A stretch of DNA of 64,000 nt from Aphelidium insulamus. Taxonomy: Eukaryota; Aphelidiomycota; Aphelidea; Aphelidiaceae. Under the pieces are notes generated by a model that had not been told where the DNA came from, did not search any database, and saw nothing but the letters and a program-made list of their open reading frames with translations. Position numbers and translations under genes: made by a program. The stretch covers positions 124,001-188,000 of the forward strand of contig JAZDSV010000026.1 of the NCBI GenBank assembly GCA_036784855.1. The letters run 5' to 3'. Shown piece by piece: positions 63,553 through 64,000 of this stretch (position 1 is the stretch's first letter; every line of letters begins with the position of its first letter).

Positions 63553-64000
63553 ATGTGCATTTCAAGCATGATCTATGTGCTCGCCGCGCTTGCCGTGGCT
63601 GTGAGCGGAGAGGCTCTGCCTTCCGCGTTAAAATCTGTGAATGCCGCGCCGCATATTCCCACGTATACCGTATCCACATCCACGTGCACTTGGCTTTCGA
63701 GCAATGCGACATTTTCCGTTGACGGCGCGAATGGACGCATCCGAGTGGACTATGATCAGCACCGATTCTCCCTGTTCTATCGCGTACGATTTACTTATTT
63801 GTTTGTGTGTGATTATCATCAATATTGATCGCGTAGGATTCTGCATACGACTTTGTGGTTGATGCGGAAGACGGTACTTGCTCATCGTGGAAACGCAAGG
63901 CCATCACGTGGCAAATCCATGATAACGTTTTTGAGAACGCCACGCACTCTGGCACCATGTGGCACAACGGTCGTCAATTGGAGCGATGGACTGGCGCGCA
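63553..64000 (+). CDS. Secreted protein, possibly ependymin-like (partial)
   Basis: Exons 63553-63783 and 63837 onward, cut by the window edge. The start MCISSMIYVLAALAVAVSGE is a clear signal peptide. The mature part has TVSTSTCTWLSSNATFSVDG, RIRVDYDQHRFSLFYRDSAY and DFVVDAEDGTCSSWKRK, then NVFENATHSGTMWHNGRQ. The order (basic RVDYD, a cysteine after VVDAEDG, then ENAT.SG) recalls ependymin-related proteins, which bind lipids or carbohydrates in the lumen; this is a weak, pattern-only match. N-glycosylation sites NAT occur twice. An in-frame start at 63517 is not preferred. Confidence 0.5.

Overview
The window is nuclear DNA of a eukaryote. Genes are split by many short introns (about 40-110 bp), poly-(TA) tracts sit in introns, and a Pol III tRNA-Glu and degraded transposons are present. 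Two genes point to a fungus: an Rtt109-type H3K56 acetyltransferase, and a kinase of the fungal Hal4/Hal5/Npr1 family. Three others suggest an early-diverging, possibly zoosporic lineage rather than Dikarya: a MMADHC (cobalamin trafficking) gene, an INPP5E-like phosphatase with a C-terminal CaaX box, and a Sfi1-like centrin-binding protein. The lineage is an inference; no species name can be supported. Gene models were built by eye from reading frames and splice signals.

Layout. 1-3050: an internally duplicated ankyrin protein followed by an inverted, decayed copy of its 3' half. 3062-7676: a complete Mutator-like element (MULE) with a perfect 10-bp target duplication. 8417-16720: a compact gene cluster of RhoGAP, Hal/Npr kinase, short-chain dehydrogenase, MMADHC, two tandem SmG genes and ETFRF1/LYRM5. 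16978-22812: a transposon graveyard, with a hAT-like element carrying a nested tRNA-derived SINE, a MITE, a broken Ty1/copia element, and a solo LTR with its own target duplication. 23584-28486: a hypothetical protein, RPS15A, Sfi1-like, RTT109 and a small unknown. 28666-30828: a hAT transposon inserted inside a (TAG)n microsatellite.

31068-64000 is gene-dense: a PGAP4-like glycosyltransferase, an MFS sugar transporter, RAD18, an SH3-PH-RhoGAP protein, an SR-type RRM protein, a WD40/inositol-5-phosphatase, two poorly recognised genes, a C2H2 factor, an INPP5E-like phosphatase, a large armadillo-PH-PP2C fusion, FITM/SCS3, RRP1, TXNL1 (thioredoxin-PITH), tRNA-Glu(CTC), and the start of a secreted, possibly ependymin-like protein cut by the window edge.

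These are mostly independent housekeeping genes, not an operon or island. Themes recur: Rho-GTPase signalling (two RhoGAPs), phosphoinositide turnover (two 5-phosphatases, two PH domains), RNA processing (SmG pair, SR protein, Rrp1) and genome maintenance (Rad18, Rtt109). The most unusual features are a high share of GC-AG introns (seven well-supported of roughly 75 modelled, all GCAAG-type), the ARM-PH-PP2C fusion, and the nested, well-delimited transposons.
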